From positions 1-64,000 of the forward strand of contig NZ_QVEX01000018.1 in NCBI RefSeq assembly GCF_003434055.1: a DNA stretch of 64,000 bases. Direction: 5' to 3'. The stretch comes from Enterocloster aldenensis. GTDB lineage: Bacteria > Bacillota > Clostridia > Lachnospirales > Lachnospiraceae. Below, in pieces: positions 35,101 through 44,808 of this stretch. The position numbers and the translations under genes are program-made. The stretch's first letter is position 1, and every line of letters begins with the position of its first letter. The notes under the pieces were generated by a model, which worked only from the letters and a program-made list of their open reading frames with translations, was not told where the DNA came from and ran no database searches.

Positions 35101-38100
35101 TAACGGGGTTTCCTCATCCCTGTACCCGAACTGGAATTCATATGGTTTCAGGTTCAGCATATGACCGGCCGCTGCCTTGGTCTCCCTGCACACATAGGTG
35201 TATGGCTGGAAATCCCCTTCCCTGTCCATATAACCAATGGGCTTGGGCTGGAACAGGGCCTGTCCCCGGGTGTCGGTTACCACGGTTTCACACAGCCGTC
35301 CCGTGGTCTGGTTGGTTAACTGGAATTCAACTCCCTGCAGCTTTTCTTCCGGCCGGTCCGTATCGCTTTTGACTATCTTAAGGATTCCGTCCGGGATTTC
35401 ATCTGTCATCCCTGTTTTCTGGATTATCCCTGTATCAGCAACTGTAAAGGGTATGTCCACCGACTGAAGGAAGCCGTATGGCGTTGTTTCTTCCCTTAAG
35501 ATATAGTCGCCTTCCGGTATATACGCTATGATATGGGGTCTTAAGTCCCCTGGTTTAAATCCCTCAGGAATCCTGCCTCCTGCCTGGTCCTCCTGGGTAT
35601 ATCTCCCGTCCAGGCCGCTGATCCACGATGCTTCTATATCCTGGTATCCACCTTCTATGGCGGGCTGATGGAGAATCAGCGGCGTATCTGAGATGTCCCC
35701 CTTTTCATCCACCGGATAGACCGTGAGTTTTGCCCCATGGACTTCCTTCCCGCCAGTGATATTTACCTTTGAAACCTCCATTCTCAAAGGTTCATCGCCC
35801 ATCTGCGCGTACTGTATCCGTTCCAGGTGGCCTATGTCTTCAATGGTTATCAGAATTGGATCTGATGTGGCATAACCTTCCGGATTACGGGACTCTGCCA
35901 GGACGTAATATCCCACAGGAAGATATTCAAGACGTGTGGTCCCATTTTCCGTATAATAATAGCGTCCCTGGTAGGTATTGGGAATCGGTTGGAAATCATA
36001 GTCGTATTTCATGATTGCATGGTTCCCTGCTGCGTCCGGTGTTACCCTGCCGGTCGCAGCTACCTCCTGTGCATCCTGATACGTGGCTGCACGGAACGTA
36101 AATATGCCTGCCCCGGCATCGAATTGAGGTATGCCGTCCTTTATCAGCGGATGGCCCTTGTCATCCAGACGGGCGCGGTACAGGGTCAGGTACGCCTCGC
36201 TGTCTTTGTAAATGGTATCTTTGTTCTGCGTGTCATATTTCCAGATATCAATGGCGGTAAAATCATCTTCCATCTCAAAGCTCTGGACATTTCCGGTTTC
36301 TTCTATATGAATATTGACATCTGCCGACTGCACATAACCCTGTTCATAGGGACAGGCGGTCTCTTCCAGAACATAATACCCAACAGGTATATGGTCAATC
36401 CAGTGAGGCTGGGGGGTTGGGATTGGCTGGCCGTTCCCATCCAGTTTGAGATTCCCATTATCATCATACAGGCATCCGCTTATCCAGCTGGCGTACACCT
36501 CCCCCTTTTCATAATGTCCGTATTCGTCCTGGACCGGGCTTTTGTCATCACTTAGCCTGGCACGGTATAACGTCATGACCGCGCCCTGGATTTCCTTCTG
36601 GGTGCGCACATCTATTTTTGCAAATGCTGTCTTGGTATATTCATTCTGCATGAAATATTTCTGTACCTCGTCCGTGTCATGGAGCACCAGGCCCATATAC
36701 TTTGACTGGATATATCCCTGTTCATACGGCACCCGTTCCTCCTGAAGGATATATGCCCCAAAAGGAAGACGGGCAATGGAGTGGACAGCCCCGGCAACTT
36801 CTTCCTTTCCATGGGGATCCGTGCTGTTGTCTGTTATCCAGGATTCTTCCTTTGTGACCACGTTTCCGCCCGTATAGTATACCGGCAGTCCATTTTCATC
36901 ATCTTCCGTGCTCTTGTTCTCATAAATGGTCTGTCCGCTTCCGGTTCCGTCATCCACCACCTGGATGGACTTTACCAGTTCTTTGTTCCCCTCCTCATCC
37001 GTGGTGTATGCCAGCATGCGGCCATAATCATCATAAACATAGGCCATGCCGGTATTAGGATCCGCATAACACAGATGATTCCCCCGCTCATCCAACACGG
37101 ACAGCCGGCCTGTAACCGGATCTGGCCGTGTGGAGGTCTGGTCAAGGTCATAATAATAAAGGTTGACCGGTTCATTGGGCACAATGACCGTGTCCCATAC
37201 ATCCGCGGCAGCAGGCCCGCTGTCCTGGCCAATGATACGGATTTCCCTGTGGGTGCCTGTATTTGTATCCTCTATGGCCGTTACCCTGCCATCTTCCCTT
37301 TGAACTGTTATCCCTTTATATGTGTTTCCGTCAAGCGTTTCTATCTCCACGGCCCTGTAAAGGGACAGCCTGGCTCCTGACACGGGTATGTCAAACCGGA
37401 TGCCCTTTCCGGAAAAGGTTCCATCCAGCTGATAGAGCGGCTTCACGCCTGCCATGGACTTTAACAGCTTCTCACTTCCCTCTACAATATGTTCTGAAAA
37501 TCCATCCAATGCCTTGGTTACATAGCCATGCCACTCCCCGCTTTCAGGATGAAAGGAAATATCCCTCACATCACCTCTGGCCTCCAGTTTCTCCCTGCGC
37601 CCGTGAACCTGATAAATCAGCAGGTCGCCTTCATCATTGACCGTGATATCACGGTCGAAACCACCGCTAAGCTCTGTCTGCCCCTGGGCGTCTGTCCTTT
37701 GGAGGACGTTCTGGTTCCCAACCATGGAGTCCCCGTCCTCTACCTTATGTATCTCCAGTCTGGAAGGGTAATCTTCCACCATTACCTGGCTTACTGTCTC
37801 CGTCCGGAATCTGTCGGTCTCACCGGATACCGGGATTGCATACTGGTATTTTGCTGCTCTCCGCGGTTCCCAGCCGCTGGTTGTCCCATCCGCATTTCTC
37901 TGCTCCCTGTAATAGGTCACATCATCTGAGTATATTTCAAAGGCCGCGGGACGGCTCCGGGTGTAACCCTTTGGGGCCTGGACTTCTACCAGTACATAGG
38001 CGCCCGCGCCCAGGGGCTGGTACATTTCAATATATCCAACCGGGACTTTCTGCACCTGACCGTCCTTGGTTATCTCCCGGATGGTGGAATACGCCCTGAA

Positions 38101-41100
38101 AATGCCGGTCTCATTTCCATCCTTATCATACTGCCTGATTAACTGGCTTTCATCATATTGGGGGATTCCCTCCTTGTCCAGCCGGATGGGCAGGTCATCC
38201 TCCGCCCCGTTGTCCTGTCCAACCCTTGGATACATGATTGGATTGCCGTCCGCATCCGCCACGGTGTTTCCTTCCCAGTCCACCGCCTCCCCAAACAGCA
38301 CGTCCCCTGTTCCGGCAGCCGCGTTCATGCCGCTTTTGTCCACATCACGTTTGGCAGCGTAAATCCGGAACAGGGCGCCGTCATGGATGATGTTATCACC
38401 GGTCTCCGCGTCCAGCTTTTCAATCCTCAGCCTGGAACTGTAATATGCATCCTCAAAATCTTCCTGGGCAAATGCAACAAAGTTAAAATCTTCCCCGCTT
38501 CCTGACGGAACAAGTGTCTCCACGCTCCCATCATCCGGGTTCACCCTGTCCACTGCCGGGGCCAGCACGGTCCAGGGCACCAGCATAGGCGCATATTTCC
38601 CGTCAATGGCTGTCTGCATTCCGGACATTACGGGTACGTTGTCCCTTACCTCCATCTGACCGCTGTCTGTCTCATATCCGTCATAGACTACCTTGTCCAT
38701 CATCCCGGCATCCTCGCTTTGGGAAGTGTATCCACGATAATAGGCTTTTACCGTGTCATTGTTTCCATCCATGTATTCCGGATTGTAAGGTTCTTTGGAC
38801 GTAAGGCTGTGGCCGGGTCTGGCATCCCTGTCCAGTCCATACTTATATACCTCAAAATCCCCGTCCTGTCCGTGTGCCTGGATGATATGGGTTTCCTCAT
38901 TAAAACGTATCTTGTACTTTCTTATCAGTTCCTCTGGGGTGTCTGTGCTGTCATACCTGTAATAAGGACTTCCTGTCTGGTCATTTACATCTGTTTCACC
39001 GGTATTGGCGTCCTGGCTTATATCCGGGATAAAGGGAAGGGTGATTTCCTTTGGGTAATCCTTATTAAAATGACGGTTTGCCAGCTCTTTATCCACATCC
39101 GCAGGCGTCTGTTCCGCTATGACATAGGTGCCGTAGGGGAGCATGATGGAATGGTTGTAATAATCATCCTTGCCATTCTTTGTATTACACTGCAGCGTGG
39201 TCCTGTCACCGTCCGCACCTCCGCCCGGGTCCTTATCCCAGGCAATTGCCAGACGCTGGTCCAGACCTGCAAAAATATCCAGATAAGCGGCAGCCTCGCC
39301 CTCTGCCTTTAAAAGTGCCCGTTCATAGGCCGCATCACTATTTAACCCTGGTTCTGCTGCAAGTATTTCCTTCTTATACCCATCTATGTCATAGTAATCA
39401 ATTGCAAACTGCCTGAGCACTCCGGCCGGATAAGTTCCCCGTGTCTTTTGGTCTGCTGCATACATGGCATCAAAGAATTTTGTATAATTATATGTTCCAT
39501 CCGCTGCCCCGTCCATTGGTTCCAGCAGACGGCGGCCGCCGGCCGCCGCTGGCGGAAGATATAGTTTCTGTACGTCACCCCGAAAGCCTTCCCTGCCTAT
39601 GTATTCGGAAATAATGGTTCCGGACTCATCCACGTAAATATTTTCCAGGTTACTTTTTAAATATGCCTTAAATTTAAACTGGTTTAATATCTTTGTGCCC
39701 TGAGAACTGCTGCCCCCGCGAAACAGACCCAGAAGCACGGTCAGCGGGTCATTGTGCAGGGAACCATATGTGTTGACCCCATCATAAGATGTCTGGGAAA
39801 TGTCTTTTGTGACTTTAATGGATTGTTTGATGACCCGCTGCAGGACCTGGACCGGCTTAGTCAGCGTACCGCCATCCTGTATGGGCTGGGTCTGACCTGG
39901 ATAAACCAATGCCTGGAGTACGATGTAACTGCCTGCATCCATGGCCGGAAGGGATGCATGAACACTGACACCTGCTCCTGCCACATCCGTAAGATACTGG
40001 TTATAGGGCATTTCCATCCCATTATGGTCAATGGTCTTCCTGGATGTTACTGCCCGGTACACAGTCCTCACGGACCGTGTTTCCCTATCCCAGTCCGTTG
40101 TATTTTCCACATGGATTGTATAACTGCCATTGTCCGCATCATGGCTTGCCTCCAGGGGCATCAGCCGTTCATACTCGTGTGATACTTCCTCTTCCGTATA
40201 ATGAAATACACGCTCCATGACAGGGATAGGGTTTCCGGAACCGTCTGTCAGGATTTCCCCTTTAACGTACGTCTCATATACGGGTTGGTATATGACTTTA
40301 ATCTGTTTTTCAATCTCACCGCCATATGCGATTGTGTGGGTGATTGCCTTTTTTTCTTTGACGGACACGGTTTTGCCGGACAGATTGAATTCACCTTTCT
40401 GATATTCTATCCAGTACCTTACCTGGTCAGCCGGGCCTCCGTCCATGGCAGCTGTCTTTTGGACATAAAGACGCTGGTTTGCAAAATCATATATGGCAGG
40501 ATAATCCTCACTGGATGCAGAATAATCATATTGAAGACGGGCGCAGTATTCCCCATCTTTTTGATAAATGGATTCCACGGTTCCGCAGTCATAAAAGTTA
40601 TGGGCGGTAAACCAGTCCAGGATTTCCGCGGCTGCCTTGGCATTGGTATCCCCGGACAGATTCAGGTCAATCCAGGGGGAATCATCCTTGACAGGCTTAT
40701 ACTTTAGCTGGGCTAACATTCCATTGACCTGCACGGCCAGGTAATCCCCGTTTAGGGGCTGCCCCCATTGACTCATGTCATCCGGCGCTGCCGTGCCGCT
40801 TGGATAGGAAGCTGTCCTGAACCGGTAGTAAAGGGTTTCCCCATAGGGAACCTGTTTATCAGGACCGCTGTCCGTGGCCGTATCCGGCTTCATGAACGGA
40901 TTTCCATCCGGCCCTGTTTTGTATTCCCCTCCCTTGGCAGTCTGATAGACCGGATTCCCATATTCATCCAGCTTTGGCTGAAGGGAACTACCGGTAATAA
41001 TCTGCTCCCTTTCATTCCTGCTTTCCGTGTCCACACGGTAAAAATCAGTGCCGGCAGGATAACCGCTGATAATGATGTCATAACCGTTTTCAGTCTTGAA

Positions 41101-44100
41101 GTTTTCCACCATGAACTCGTTCCAGGAACCGTCCGCATTCATGTTGTTATAATCCGATAGCCCGCCGGTTATCCATGCCTGTCCTGCTTCCCTTACCGTG
41201 GTCATTCCGGTCTGGGTACGGTTGCTTTCTGCAAGGGAAATGCCGTTAACAGACAGCTCATACCCTTCGGAACGGCTCAGTTCTTTTATATAATAATTTC
41301 CCAGTAACAATGGCCGTCCTATCCATTGATTGCCGTTGGCTGCCATATTATCCGGATATGTGACGGTGCCAAAACCTTCGCTGGAGGATGTGATGGATGA
41401 ACCGTCATACAGGTTCCCGGCTCCCGTGCCGCCCTCCGCCGGTTTTATGTTGCCGTCCCCGTCCAGCCGGGTTGCGGGTTGCTCCGTGCAGGCCAGGAAG
41501 GAGGCGTCCCCGTTCTTATCCGTTGCGGCAATTGACACTATATCGTTTTGATTATAAATGATTCCCGACTTTCCATCCGGATGTATGATGTCCTGGGCTG
41601 CAAACAGGCCATATACGGCTCCTTCCAGGGATGCATCCCCCTGGGTCTGCCCAAAACTGCTGTCCATATCCGCCTTATACAACTCCAGGTCACGTTTATT
41701 GATGTGGATGCGTCCTTCGGTACGGTGATCCCACACCTTGAATGTGTAAAGGATAAGACCCGGATTCCCATAGGCCGAAACGTCGATGGAATCCAGGCTG
41801 TCATCCATGAAACCGGGAAGGAAACCTGATATGGCATCACTGTCCTCACGGGAGAATAGTGATGTCAGGAAACGTGTCAGCGCATTCCCTTTGTCCTGTG
41901 GATCCGGATTTTGTTCCCCAAGGCTTATGTCTGTTTCAATTGATGGCCGGATGGGGTTTCTTGTATATTCATACGTTTCATAGGATTCCCCCTGGTTTTC
42001 ATCCTCTTCATCCGTGTCCTCATCCTTATCCGAATCCTCTTCTTTATCCGAATCGTCTTCTTCATCCGGATTGTCTTCTTCATCCGTTATCATCACATCA
42101 TCTTTTGGTTCTGATGATGCGTTATTATCCGTTGCAATGGAGGACGACAGAATCGTCTTGTCCCTGGCTGTTTTTGAAACAGCAGGGATTTCCTGACTTT
42201 TGCATGTAAATCTGATGGGATTCTGTTTACTATCATTGAGATTCAGGGTACCACGACCTTTGCTTGCGGCAGTACCGGAAAGATGATTTTGATTTTTGGA
42301 ATGTGCATTGTCACGATTTTCACTTTTCGAAACTCTGGTATCCTCACTTTTAGATTGAGGATTCCGGGCATCCTGACCTTTACGCCCGGAACCCTGGATA
42401 TCCTGATTTTCATTGTTGGAACCTCCTGATTTTTGTACCGTGCTTTTCACATGGCTGTTGGTTCTATCCGTTTTTGAGTTTCCGTTTTCTTCAATATCAG
42501 GGATTCCGTTTTCCTTGGTTCCCTGGTTTCTACTTCCGCTTCCCTCGGTTACCTGGGTTCCACTTCCATTTTCCTCAGTTCCCTGATTCCCACTTCCGCT
42601 CTCCCCAGTTCCCTGGCTTCCTCCTCCATTTTCCTCGGTTCCCTGATTCCCACTTCCGCTCTCCCCAGTTCCCTGGCTTCCACCTCCACTTTCCTCGGTT
42701 CCCTGATTCCCACTTCCGCTTTCCCCAGTTCCCTGGCTTTCACCTCCATTTTCCTCGGTTCCCTGATTCCCACCTCCGCTTTCACCGGTTCCCTGGCTTC
42801 CTCCTCCATTTTCCTGTCCGTTTTCTGCGCCATCCTGTCCATTACTCCCAGCAACGCTGCTCCCTTCAATGACATCATCTGCAGACGGTTCGGTCCCAAC
42901 CGGTTTTCCCTCACCTTTTTCTTTTATTACATCCACAATGCTTCTCTGTCCATCCAGATCCTGCTCCTGCGCCTCCGGCACCGGGTACGTATAAAACCGT
43001 AAGCCGCCCATCTTGTCCATGGCATGATAGACAGGATCCAGTATATGGTTAACCATACCGGCTTTGTAATATCCGGTTACCACATTTCCGCCAGCCTGGG
43101 CAGAGGTAAGAATCACGGTTTCTATCTCTTTGTCATCATGATGTAACCCATGTAATATATAACCTGTCCTGGCAGTCTTCTCCTGCATATGATAGCTGTA
43201 TTCCAGATTGATATAATTCTCATAGGTCTGGTCCCGGTCCTCCAGCATGGCCTGCATGGCTTCCGGGTTCTGGCCGTGGTCATCCTCATTATCATTCTGC
43301 ACATGGAAATCACAGGTGGCTGCGCACAATTCCTGCTCTGCCATCCACTGCCCGCGCAGGCGTTCATTTTCTTCATCGCAGCTGCAGTCTTCACCTTCCT
43401 CTTCTCCATCCCCGCCCTCATGGGTGCACTCAATCCACTCCGGGGCAGGATGGCCCATACAATAAGTCTTACTGTAATCGTATTGCCTGACATCACTATG
43501 GCTGGCCTGACCGCCTATATCTGTATTGATGGTATCACATATATAGCCGGTTTCCGGCTCCGGCAGCATGCGGTTTAAATATACTTCTCCTGTAGAACCG
43601 TCAGGCTCACCCTCCGTATATCCGTCTGTGTTTATCTGGGAAAAATCAAAATCTTCCCAGACATAAAAGGCGGTCCCTTCCAATGGTTGGTTTGTCTCAG
43701 CACAATATTTTTCAAGATCAATGTTATAATTGCTCTCAAATGTTTCGGAATGACGGTATAATTCAAGCTGCGCTCCGCCATCGGCGCTTCCCGGTGCATC
43801 CGGTTCCACCTCAAAGGATGCGCCGGACGGACTATGGCCAAGGTCCAATCGTCCCATCTGTACCTGCAGTCCTGACGGCGGGTTAAAGATATAGGCAAAA
43901 TATTTGTTTTCCACGCCTGGTATATCAGCTGAGGTGATTGTTCCTTTGGGTTCTTGGGAACCGTTGTATTGGAATGTGATACTGTTTCCATCTTCCGACA
44001 ATTGGTACGTCCAATCGGTATCAGGAAAGGACCATGTGGTATTTCCCAGCTGACGGCATGTGCTTATATCCAAGGTCAGCTCATAATGTCCATCTTTCAG

Positions 44101-44721
44101 GGACATTCTCTGCCTGGAACCATTCCATGACGGAAGGGTTCCATTGCCCGCGTCGTAATCATCCATTCCCTGGATGACGGAATCCTTCATGCTTTGGTAA
44201 TATGTCATAACCCCAGGATTGCCCATGACAGCGGCAAACTTTTCCATGGCCTGTTCCTGGGCATCCCAGTCATCCTCGTATCCGGCAAGACAACCCCAAT
44301 AATAAACCTGCACCACACCATAACGGGACGCATCCGGGAAAGGCCCTTCCCACAATAGCCATTCATATGCCAGCACCATGGATAAATACCGGTCAAATGA
44401 ACCGATATACGGAACTGACTGCCCTGGCCGGACTTCATACCGGGTATATGCGCAAGCGGTTCCATCCCATAACTTTTTGCCCGGCTCCAGGCAGAATGTA
44501 GCGCCGCCGTAAGCTGAACCTACCTGGTAAAAACTCATGGAATTATGTGTTTTCCCAAACACATTCAGTGGTTTTCCCTGAAAAACATAATACCTGGGTA
44601 TGATATTGGCCACATCCATATCAGCAGCTTTTGCTGACAATGAAATCATGATGGATGACAGCAGGAATACCACTGCCAGCCACAAGGATAATGGGCGCTT
44701 TATACTCTTAATCCGTTTCAT
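32107..44721 (-). CDS. Giant thioester/Cna-B adhesin fused to a class B sortase
   Basis: One uninterrupted 4204-codon frame, RBS GGGAGGAAGAG. Signal peptide 1-33. Thioester-type domain about 40-250 with Cys77 (FCLEPG) and Gln138 (VVQVYYW). Gly/Glu/Asn-rich repeats 636-734 and an acidic stretch about 875-920. Cna-B/SpaA-like domains from about 1000, the clearest starting near 2097, 2700, 2822, 2982, 3110, 3220, 3315, 3420 and 3509 (E-box KETKAPPGY). Sorting-type motif VRTGDN 3635-3640, hydrophobic 3641-3661, basic HVKKGFKWPRGKK, second hydrophobic 3675-3690 (MAA-QQ cleavage candidate), about 190 exposed residues, a TM at 3888-3907, another near 3922-3946, then a class B sortase (about 3960-4204) with His4094 (YGHNM), Cys4187 (TLSTC) and Arg4193. 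Probably surface-exposed; self-anchoring is inference. Confidence 0.9.
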   Translation of the reverse strand: MKRIKSIKRPLSLWLAVVFLLSSIMISLSAKAADMDVANIIPRYYVFQGKPLNVFGKTHNSMSFYQVGSAYGGATFCLEPGKKLWDGTACAYTRYEVRPGQSVPYIGSFDRYLSMVLAYEWLLWEGPFPDASRYGVVQVYYWGCLAGYEDDWDAQEQAMEKFAAVMGNPGVMTYYQSMKDSVIQGMDDYDAGNGTLPSWNGSRQRMSLKDGHYELTLDISTCRQLGNTTWSFPDTDWTYQLSEDGNSITFQYNGSQEPKGTITSADIPGVENKYFAYIFNPPSGLQVQMGRLDLGHSPSGASFEVEPDAPGSADGGAQLELYRHSETFESNYNIDLEKYCAETNQPLEGTAFYVWEDFDFSQINTDGYTEGEPDGSTGEVYLNRMLPEPETGYICDTINTDIGGQASHSDVRQYDYSKTYCMGHPAPEWIECTHEGGDGEEEGEDCSCDEENERLRGQWMAEQELCAATCDFHVQNDNEDDHGQNPEAMQAMLEDRDQTYENYINLEYSYHMQEKTARTGYILHGLHHDDKEIETVILTSAQAGGNVVTGYYKAGMVNHILDPVYHAMDKMGGLRFYTYPVPEAQEQDLDGQRSIVDVIKEKGEGKPVGTEPSADDVIEGSSVAGSNGQDGAENGQENGGGSQGTGESGGGNQGTEENGGESQGTGESGSGNQGTEESGGGSQGTGESGSGNQGTEENGGGSQGTGESGSGNQGTEENGSGTQVTEGSGSRNQGTKENGIPDIEENGNSKTDRTNSHVKSTVQKSGGSNNENQDIQGSGRKGQDARNPQSKSEDTRVSKSENRDNAHSKNQNHLSGTAASKGRGTLNLNDSKQNPIRFTCKSQEIPAVSKTARDKTILSSSIATDNNASSEPKDDVMITDEEDNPDEEDDSDKEEDSDKDEDTDEEDENQGESYETYEYTRNPIRPSIETDISLGEQNPDPQDKGNALTRFLTSLFSREDSDAISGFLPGFMDDSLDSIDVSAYGNPGLILYTFKVWDHRTEGRIHINKRDLELYKADMDSSFGQTQGDASLEGAVYGLFAAQDIIHPDGKSGIIYNQNDIVSIAATDKNGDASFLACTEQPATRLDGDGNIKPAEGGTGAGNLYDGSSITSSSEGFGTVTYPDNMAANGNQWIGRPLLLGNYYIKELSRSEGYELSVNGISLAESNRTQTGMTTVREAGQAWITGGLSDYNNMNADGSWNEFMVENFKTENGYDIIISGYPAGTDFYRVDTESRNEREQIITGSSLQPKLDEYGNPVYQTAKGGEYKTGPDGNPFMKPDTATDSGPDKQVPYGETLYYRFRTASYPSGTAAPDDMSQWGQPLNGDYLAVQVNGMLAQLKYKPVKDDSPWIDLNLSGDTNAKAAAEILDWFTAHNFYDCGTVESIYQKDGEYCARLQYDYSASSEDYPAIYDFANQRLYVQKTAAMDGGPADQVRYWIEYQKGEFNLSGKTVSVKEKKAITHTIAYGGEIEKQIKVIYQPVYETYVKGEILTDGSGNPIPVMERVFHYTEEEVSHEYERLMPLEASHDADNGSYTIHVENTTDWDRETRSVRTVYRAVTSRKTIDHNGMEMPYNQYLTDVAGAGVSVHASLPAMDAGSYIVLQALVYPGQTQPIQDGGTLTKPVQVLQRVIKQSIKVTKDISQTSYDGVNTYGSLHNDPLTVLLGLFRGGSSSQGTKILNQFKFKAYLKSNLENIYVDESGTIISEYIGREGFRGDVQKLYLPPAAAGGRRLLEPMDGAADGTYNYTKFFDAMYAADQKTRGTYPAGVLRQFAIDYYDIDGYKKEILAAEPGLNSDAAYERALLKAEGEAAAYLDIFAGLDQRLAIAWDKDPGGGADGDRTTLQCNTKNGKDDYYNHSIMLPYGTYVIAEQTPADVDKELANRHFNKDYPKEITLPFIPDISQDANTGETDVNDQTGSPYYRYDSTDTPEELIRKYKIRFNEETHIIQAHGQDGDFEVYKYGLDRDARPGHSLTSKEPYNPEYMDGNNDTVKAYYRGYTSQSEDAGMMDKVVYDGYETDSGQMEVRDNVPVMSGMQTAIDGKYAPMLVPWTVLAPAVDRVNPDDGSVETLVPSGSGEDFNFVAFAQEDFEDAYYSSRLRIEKLDAETGDNIIHDGALFRIYAAKRDVDKSGMNAAAGTGDVLFGEAVDWEGNTVADADGNPIMYPRVGQDNGAEDDLPIRLDKEGIPQYDESQLIRQYDKDGNETGIFRAYSTIREITKDGQVQKVPVGYIEMYQPLGAGAYVLVEVQAPKGYTRSRPAAFEIYSDDVTYYREQRNADGTTSGWEPRRAAKYQYAIPVSGETDRFRTETVSQVMVEDYPSRLEIHKVEDGDSMVGNQNVLQRTDAQGQTELSGGFDRDITVNDEGDLLIYQVHGRREKLEARGDVRDISFHPESGEWHGYVTKALDGFSEHIVEGSEKLLKSMAGVKPLYQLDGTFSGKGIRFDIPVSGARLSLYRAVEIETLDGNTYKGITVQREDGRVTAIEDTNTGTHREIRIIGQDSGPAAADVWDTVIVPNEPVNLYYYDLDQTSTRPDPVTGRLSVLDERGNHLCYADPNTGMAYVYDDYGRMLAYTTDEEGNKELVKSIQVVDDGTGSGQTIYENKSTEDDENGLPVYYTGGNVVTKEESWITDNSTDPHGKEEVAGAVHSIARLPFGAYILQEERVPYEQGYIQSKYMGLVLHDTDEVQKYFMQNEYTKTAFAKIDVRTQKEIQGAVMTLYRARLSDDKSPVQDEYGHYEKGEVYASWISGCLYDDNGNLKLDGNGQPIPTPQPHWIDHIPVGYYVLEETACPYEQGYVQSADVNIHIEETGNVQSFEMEDDFTAIDIWKYDTQNKDTIYKDSEAYLTLYRARLDDKGHPLIKDGIPQFDAGAGIFTFRAATYQDAQEVAATGRVTPDAAGNHAIMKYDYDFQPIPNTYQGRYYYTENGTTRLEYLPVGYYVLAESRNPEGYATSDPILITIEDIGHLERIQYAQMGDEPLRMEVSKVNITGGKEVHGAKLTVYPVDEKGDISDTPLILHQPAIEGGYQDIEASWISGLDGRYTQEDQAGGRIPEGFKPGDLRPHIIAYIPEGDYILREETTPYGFLQSVDIPFTVADTGIIQKTGMTDEIPDGILKIVKSDTDRPEEKLQGVEFQLTNQTTGRLCETVVTDTRGQALFQPKPIGYMDREGDFQPYTYVCRETKAAAGHMLNLKPYEFQFGYRDEETPLIELEYQPTNDSNRVVTDKLLGDTEEMLEGAVLRIERRKDGTPGDWEIIDQWITGRQGHSTRDLQAGHYRLIEIEGPEGFKILAEPMEFTITDGMEEVLHLKMRNYSTMADICKIKDGTNTLLAGARLRLIRKDSGEIIQEWTSEESGGRRFHGLEPGTYIIHEIQAPPGYRMAEDMEITVTDSTHTTQVFYFANRAASSSGGGDDTPKPRPEYISFKKTDTSGKAVEGAQFTFYDQEGNAMGTAISDFNGSFRIKKPADGTYTFKETKAPPGYALNPAIHSFTVKGADIIRGGYQIVNQEKRIEITKLDGDTKQPLEGAGLRIRSVQEPDQAVFDGVTDADGIITYHPPGPETYSISEVIPPQGYTAADTSYVFTVDSDGQVRGNTTLYNWKEKKPVKRIGRITAVYKVKSRFGNGTFHFGTGPKHKVRTGDNMPVLAVAVLGLFCLAGLAVSLHVKKGFKWPRGKKAAAVILILVLAGLILPNNTMAAQQGEEAGIAASETIYVSDEIIYPGMEAVEPIPQAAWIWAQDPITGQERKVLLPLSDYHFTNRRWENGFRLDVTVLDYGSDGYLLEDDLVELQGEEFPGHLKENLLAQAGLDSQAYRIERLQWEGEPYEKDGVWYRDVNAEGSRMVADCTAVYSGEVNRSVFGGSGVHEGGERDPGITGASVAHREMVMPGHAAVILAAVITAVCVFFVWIRRRYRNGRLRIELKRASGLLSILFFAGFMICFAVFVKMGTAYINGKNTYRTVREIAYKNTQAQAEPEGVELPEVEPELSGLPKAEQSPPETQKVDSEEQETPQAEQLKTQIQPPSSSINEPELIVQNPGYKFWLSIPGTAIDYPVVQHEDNQYYLTHDFFMKEQINGSIFADCSSIPLAADNTVLYGHNMKDGSMFAGLKKYREKSFYLENPAVWIFYQGKWKECPIFSCQIRSENDAGAYKTNLLMEEWAGYLQEMKESSIYDTGITPEGNEKLVTLSTCINRKERLIIQALLSGGS
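42520..42815 (-). repeat. 60-bp (30-bp half-unit) repeats encoding a flexible linker
   Basis: The 60-bp unit repeats about 4.5 times in exact register (tcctcggttccctgattccc at 60-bp steps). Each encodes two 10-residue blocks, SQGTGESGSG and NQGTEENGGG. Low-complexity linker in the giant adhesin, prone to length change. Confidence 0.85.
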
Positions 44722-44808
44722 TTTATACTCTTCCTCCCAAATAAAAAACCATGGACTGCTTATAAAAATGCAGCGCCATAGTTCTTCTAATCATTATTAA
44801 GTAATGTG

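Noticed and set aside
42474..42914. Repetitive frames rich in Phe/Pro (plus) and Glu/Arg (minus), and a CRISPR-like periodic pattern
   Set aside because: The 60-bp repeats encode the adhesin linker in frame. There are no unique spacers, so it is not a CRISPR array.
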